Positions 60,059 to 64,000 of a stretch of 64,000 nucleotides of DNA are shown piece by piece. Location of the stretch: contig JAFEVB010000029.1 in assembly GCA_032629725.1 (NCBI GenBank), positions 1,240,001-1,304,000 of the forward strand, written 5' to 3'. Numbering within the stretch: the stretch's first letter is position 1; each line of letters opens with the position of its first letter. Under the pieces are notes generated by a model that ran no database searches, had not been told where the DNA came from, and saw only the letters and a list, made by a program, of their open reading frames with translations. The stretch comes from Gremmenia infestans (Eukaryota > Ascomycota > Leotiomycetes > Helotiales > Hamatocanthoscyphaceae). A program made the position numbers and the translations under genes.

Positions 60059-60900
60059 ATGTGTTCTTCAACAAAACCCTTACGAGTCGCCATTCTCGTC
60101 AACACGGCCTCGAAACACGCACCAGAGGTAGCAAACTCGTTCACATCAATACTGGCCCGAACATCACCCAAAGCTGAAGTGGCGTTCTACGATCCAATCG
60201 CGAAGCAGGAATATCCAGATGTGTCTAAATGCGACCTCGTGATATTGAGCGGTGGAACTACAGACCCCACGTCCACCGAGCCATGGGTGCTTAAGATGCT
60301 GGCGTTTATTAGGGAAACTGAAAGGGCACAAAGAGATAGTAAAAGTACTACGGCAAAGCTGTTGGGGATTTGTTGGGGTCATCAGGCGATATGTATTGCA
60401 CTTGGCGGAGTGGTCGAGACGATGGAGCAAAAACCCGATGTGAGGATGAAACATGCTGTTGTTCGGACGATGCTGATCTGGGGTATATAAAGATAGGGCC
60501 GAAACGCATCATCTTAACGGGAGAGGGCAAGAAAGTATTTGGGTTTGCTGCCGTCGAGGGATATTATGTGAGTGCCGGATGCTGCTGGTGAAATGGCACT
60601 TGACGGTTGCTAATTATCTAGACTGCAATGGAGTTTCATCGAAGAGCCATCACGAAGCCTGCGGAAGGGTTTGTGCGACTTGCGGAAGATAATGAGTTGC
60701 TCCGAAGTAGCTCGAATATGATTCTGTCAACGCAATCACATCCTGAGATGAAGGGCCCTTTGGCTATGAGTATGCTGCGGGCAGCTGCACCAGAATATAA
60801 GAAAGACTTGGATCTAGAGAATATCGAGAGTAATATGATGAGGCCCGAGGATGGCGATGCGGTGTTTGGGTGTATCGTTGAATGGGTTGCCGAGAGATAA
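60059..60900 (+). CDS. class I glutamine amidotransferase-like protein
   Basis: Stand-alone GATase1 protein related to the amidotransferase part of GMP synthase; fungal relatives are poorly characterised. Exons 60059-60439, 60493-60567, 60622-60900; 244 aa. The catalytic triad is visible: nucleophile C105 in GICWGHQ, H192 and E194 in STQSHPE. The TAMEFH segment (H158) corresponds to the family's conserved strand. Intron 1 has donor GTGAGG and acceptor ATAAAG, joining KPD to IGPKR. No synthetase domain follows, so the ammonia acceptor or hydrolase activity (for example on gamma-glutamyl peptides) is unknown. Confidence 0.86.
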
Positions 60901-61268
60901 TAATAAGTCCTCAGCGAGGCAATTTGCTATTTGGTTTCGGTCAGTGTACCCCAGAACTCTCAATATTCATATAAGCTACATTTAAGCAGTCAAGAGAATG
61001 TACTGCGAGGGAATGATTCTAATATTACATCTACCTTATGCTTGAATTGTTCTTTGGGAACTCAATTCTTTCGTACTACGAGTCGGAGTATCAAACCCGC
61101 CGAAACTACAATTAGCCCGACACCAAGGGAATAAGTATACGATGACGTCAACGTGTCTGCTAGGAAATACTTTACCACGTTCCTAAACCCAATTGCCCTT
61201 GCTCGATCAGAGAAACGATTCGAATTGCAACTCACCTCTCTGGATCCCAATTTCAACTTCACCTTAAC
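60901..61268. other. intergenic region
   Basis: 368 nt between the amidotransferase stop and the MAPEG start. A minus-strand open frame (61062-61262) encodes one hydrophobic segment but lacks an ATG; see findings. Confidence 0.45.
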
Positions 61269-62039
61269 ATGTAAGCGATTCTCTCAATCCTTCCCAAGTC
61301 CATACATATTCGAAATTAACCAAAGCCCAGGTCTTCCCTCCCAACACTTATTGGCCTGCGCGCAACCACCGCCCCGGTCCCCTCCCTCGCCTCCACGTTC
61401 CTGATCAGCAACTTCATCTACGCGTACGCGATCCTATCAACGCGCTTCATCAAACAACGGTATAAGCTCGATCATAACAGCAGTCCTAGAGAGGATGTTG
61501 CAAAGTATGGAGAGGTGAGTAAGGTAGATAGGTATTCTGGACAATGGATAGCAACAGCAATGAATGGGTTAAGTTAGGGCTGACGGGACATGGTGCAGGC
61601 AATGGTTAGAGAGGGCAAGTTGAGCGCGCAGCAGTTGGCAATGGTGAAGAGGTGGGAGAGTGCGCACGCTAATGCTGTGGAGGGGTATACGTTTTTTGTT
61701 GCTGGTGTGGTGAGTCTCTGCTTTCTTTTTGTGGGAGGGAGGTGATGTGCAAGAATGCCGTGACCTCTATATATATACATAAATATATACTATACAGCTA
61801 ACGAATTAGACAAAAATGCTAACTTGGCCTCTCTCTAACAGCTTCTCGGACTCCATGCAGGCGTTCCGACGCAAACCCTCAATGGTCTTATGGCCATTTA
61901 CTCTCTGGCGCGGATTGGATTCGGAATCTCGTATATCACCATCCAGAGTGAGGAGAAAAGCTGGTTGCGTACCTTGTTCTGGTGGACTGGCAATATCAGC
62001 TGCATTACGATGATGGTGCAGGCTGGAAAAAGATTGTAG
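61269..62039 (+). CDS. MAPEG family membrane protein
   Basis: Membrane-associated protein of the eicosanoid and glutathione metabolism family (microsomal glutathione transferase-like). Exons 61269-61270, 61331-61514, 61599-61709, 61842-62039; 164 aa. The first coding exon is only AT of the start codon: AT|GTAAGC, then CCCAG|G reads ATG TCT TCC (MSSLPTLIGLRATTAPVPSL). Helix 1 is in FLISNFIYAYAILSTRF. The family motif AHANAVEGYTFF lies at the start of helix 2, followed by GLMAIYSLARIGFGISYI, and the last helix ends at MMVQAGKRL. No in-frame ATG near the start of exon 2 gives this N-terminus without the splice. Activity not certain. Confidence 0.83.
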
Positions 62040-63308
62040 GAATCGAACATAGCTCCTCTGTAACGAAAGATGATTCTATGATACAGAGAAAGACGCAGAA
62101 GATGTAGAAGCCGAATCATAGACTGGCTGCAAGAATGAGTTGCAAATTGGCAGATGAAGACTTCAAACCTCGAACCAAGCACAAGTACCATCTTTTCTGT
62201 TGCATTTCGCACTTCTGGTCCAGACTCCTCAAGAATTGACATGCGATGAAATGGTGGCGAGTTAGCGGCTGTGGCCCAAATCTAGAACTGACGGGACAGA
62301 CGGGGTCTTGGCCGGTCCTTTATATTTCTCGCTACAGTACGTCGGCTGTCTATGCCGACCCGGTAATTTTCTGAGCTCAGATTTCGGTAGCTTTTTCTGA
62401 AACAATCTAAGGTTCTGTGGAAATGAAGTAATTAGGTGGGTGGCATACAGTAGCATAGCCAAGAGCCGCCGTTGTAAAAATTTGTAGGTGTGGTTGAGAT
62501 GGATAGGAAAGGAAATCGTGCGTAGAAGTTCAGGAATTCGAATTTCAAAATCTGATAAGCAGTGTTTTCTCAAATGTTACGCCGCACTCCTTTAGGAATT
62601 TCTATACATCCATATTATATCTGTCTGCACGAAGCGGCTGCTAGTCACTCTATCACCTTTATATCCTCGCCTCTTTATATTTGCACTAATCCAATCATCC
62701 ATCTCCGAGCCTCCGATTCCTTCTTAACAAAAAAGAGTGGACGAACATTTCACATTTCATAATTCACATAATTCACGAGAAGAGCACGAGTCACTGTAAT
62801 AACCAAGCACGTGGTTCCCACCTACCCACCCAGCCGGCCGGCCTGGCTGGGCCGTTTCAAGTTAAGGGTTCGCGGGCCCGGACATGGTGATATTCGGTAA
62901 CGGGCCGGATTGGCTGTACCTGAATTTACTGGATTAGGTTAAGTGTGTACCTGAGAAACTTACCCCCTGGCGCGAAATCTCGAAGAGGATCGTAGAAATG
63001 GAGAATCCCAAAAAACTTTAATATGAGGTTTAGATTGTTGGACCACGGAGAAACAGGACCGTCTCGTAGCTGCACTGTTCTGGTTCTAATGGTAGGATTA
63101 GAGGATCCACCGCGGAGTACGGTTTGAGCGAACTTTGTTTTGTACCTGCGGTGAAGAGGAAGTTAAATAGTGAGCGTTTCCCATGTATATGTTACTTTAT
63201 CTCTATCTTTATTTTATTTTATCTTTATTCCAACGTCCTTGTCTTGTTTTTAAAGAAAGTTCCAATTGAATTATTATATCTAGAATATATTCCCTTCTTC
63301 ATTTCAAA
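62040..63308. other. intergenic region
   Basis: 1.27 kb holding the 3' UTR of the MAPEG gene and the endoglucanase promoter. GC-rich around 62828-62890, then AT-rich before the start codon. Minus-strand frames at 61898-62573 lack recognisable domains. Confidence 0.5.
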
Positions 63309-64000
63309 ATGATGCTCCCGAGAACAACACTCCTGGCTCTCCTGCCGTTTTTCATCCAAGTCAATTCCCAATCCTCGGGTACTGGAACGACGACCAGATA
63401 TTGGGGTATGTACTTCTCCAGCATTGCATTTCCCAACATTCTTCATGCCCGGAAAATACCAAGATCTTAAACATTTTCGAACCCTTTCAAGCACACAAAA
63501 CTAACTAACTCTCCCAACCCACAGACTGCTGTAAAGCCTCCTGCAGCTGGTCAGGCAAGACAACCCTCGCCAGCGGCTCTAACCCCGTTACATCCTGCGA
63601 CGCCCAAGATAACCCGCTCACGAACTACGATGCGGTTTCCGGGTGTAACTCTGGCACAAGTTATATGTGTTCGGACCAATCGCCATGGGCCGTGTCTGAT
63701 ACCCTGAGTTATGGATTCGCAGCGACGACTATTTCGGGCGGGTCAGAATCCTCGTGGTGTTGTGCGTGCTACGAGTTGACGTTTACGTCGGGGTCGGTGC
63801 AGGGGAAGAAGATGATCGTGCAGGCTACGAACACGGGGGGTGATTTGGGGGCGAACCAGTTTGATATCGCTGTAAGTTACACCAGACATACCTACAGAAG
63901 TGATATTTTGGAAATCAATCAGTTCATTTACTAATCGGTTACTACCTAGATGCCCGGTGGCGGCTTCGGCATCTTCAATGGCTGCACCGCCGAATGGGGC
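63309..64000 (+). CDS. GH45 endoglucanase, 3' end outside window
   Basis: Secreted endo-beta-1,4-glucanase of glycoside hydrolase family 45. Exons 63309-63405, 63525-63871 and 63950 onward, running off the window. Signal peptide MMLPRTTLLALLPFFIQVNS (first 20 residues). The family start TTRYWDCCKASCSW contains D33, the catalytic base position. Many Cys residues form the usual disulfides (SCDAQ, SGCNSG, SYMCSD, WCCACYELTF). QFDIA-MPGGGFGIFNGC across intron 2 has D146, the catalytic acid position, as in the Humicola Cel45 fold. Phases hold. Whether a cellulose-binding module follows cannot be seen. Identification is firm. Confidence 0.94.

Noticed and set aside
1..64000. Secondary-metabolite cluster, transposon, CRISPR or defence system
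   Set aside because: No polyketide synthase, peptide synthetase, terpene cyclase, transposase or repeat-spacer pattern was found.

Overview
The window is nuclear DNA from a filamentous ascomycete (Pezizomycotina). Evidence: genes are dense (about 29 in 64 kb) and carry short introns of roughly 46-110 nt, most with GT..AG ends and a CTAAC/CTGAC-like branch site. The protein set is typical of such fungi: a B-type alpha-tubulin, cellobiose dehydrogenase, a GH45 endoglucanase, CGR1 and a LEC1-type PX protein. The class Leotiomycetes is my guess from the overall feel of the proteins; no marker here proves it. I built exon models by hand and checked that the reading phase holds across every junction; exceptions are stated.

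1-14 kb: 3' part of a bHLH transcription factor (+), a probable mitochondrial two-RRM protein (+), the peroxisomal import receptor PEX5 (+), a REX1-type RNA exonuclease (-), a protein with a Mis18/Yippee-like CxxC pair and a terminal C2HC finger (+), and an F-box protein (+). 14-23 kb: a SET/MYND protein (-), proteasome ATPase RPT1 (-) head to head with chaperonin CCT4 (+), and an unrecognised coiled-coil protein (-). 24-32 kb: divergent alpha-tubulin (+), ARS2/Serrate-like protein (-), TspO-type membrane protein (+). 32-43 kb: PX/PX-associated protein (-), a tail-membrane coiled-coil gene whose two exons do not join in frame (-), CGR1 (-), an ornithine-type mitochondrial carrier (+), and SDH1 (-).

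44-57 kb is more accessory in character: secreted cellobiose dehydrogenase (+), then four genes on the minus strand: a large C2H2 regulator, a Gfo/Idh/MocA oxidoreductase, a short-chain dehydrogenase and a histidine phosphatase. 57-64 kb: a GRF-finger protein (-), a class I glutamine amidotransferase (+), a MAPEG membrane protein whose start codon is split by an intron (+), and the 5' part of a GH45 endoglucanase (+), cut by the window edge.

Most genes are unrelated housekeeping functions. The combinations with possible functional meaning are RPT1/CCT4 sharing one 396-nt intergenic region, the cellobiose dehydrogenase plus regulator and oxidoreductase block, and the two cellulose-acting enzymes at 44-47 and 63-64 kb. 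No transposon, CRISPR array, tRNA or rRNA gene was recognised. The strongest oddities are an intron in CCT4 that appears to end in GG, and the out-of-frame exon pair at 36.3-37.6 kb.
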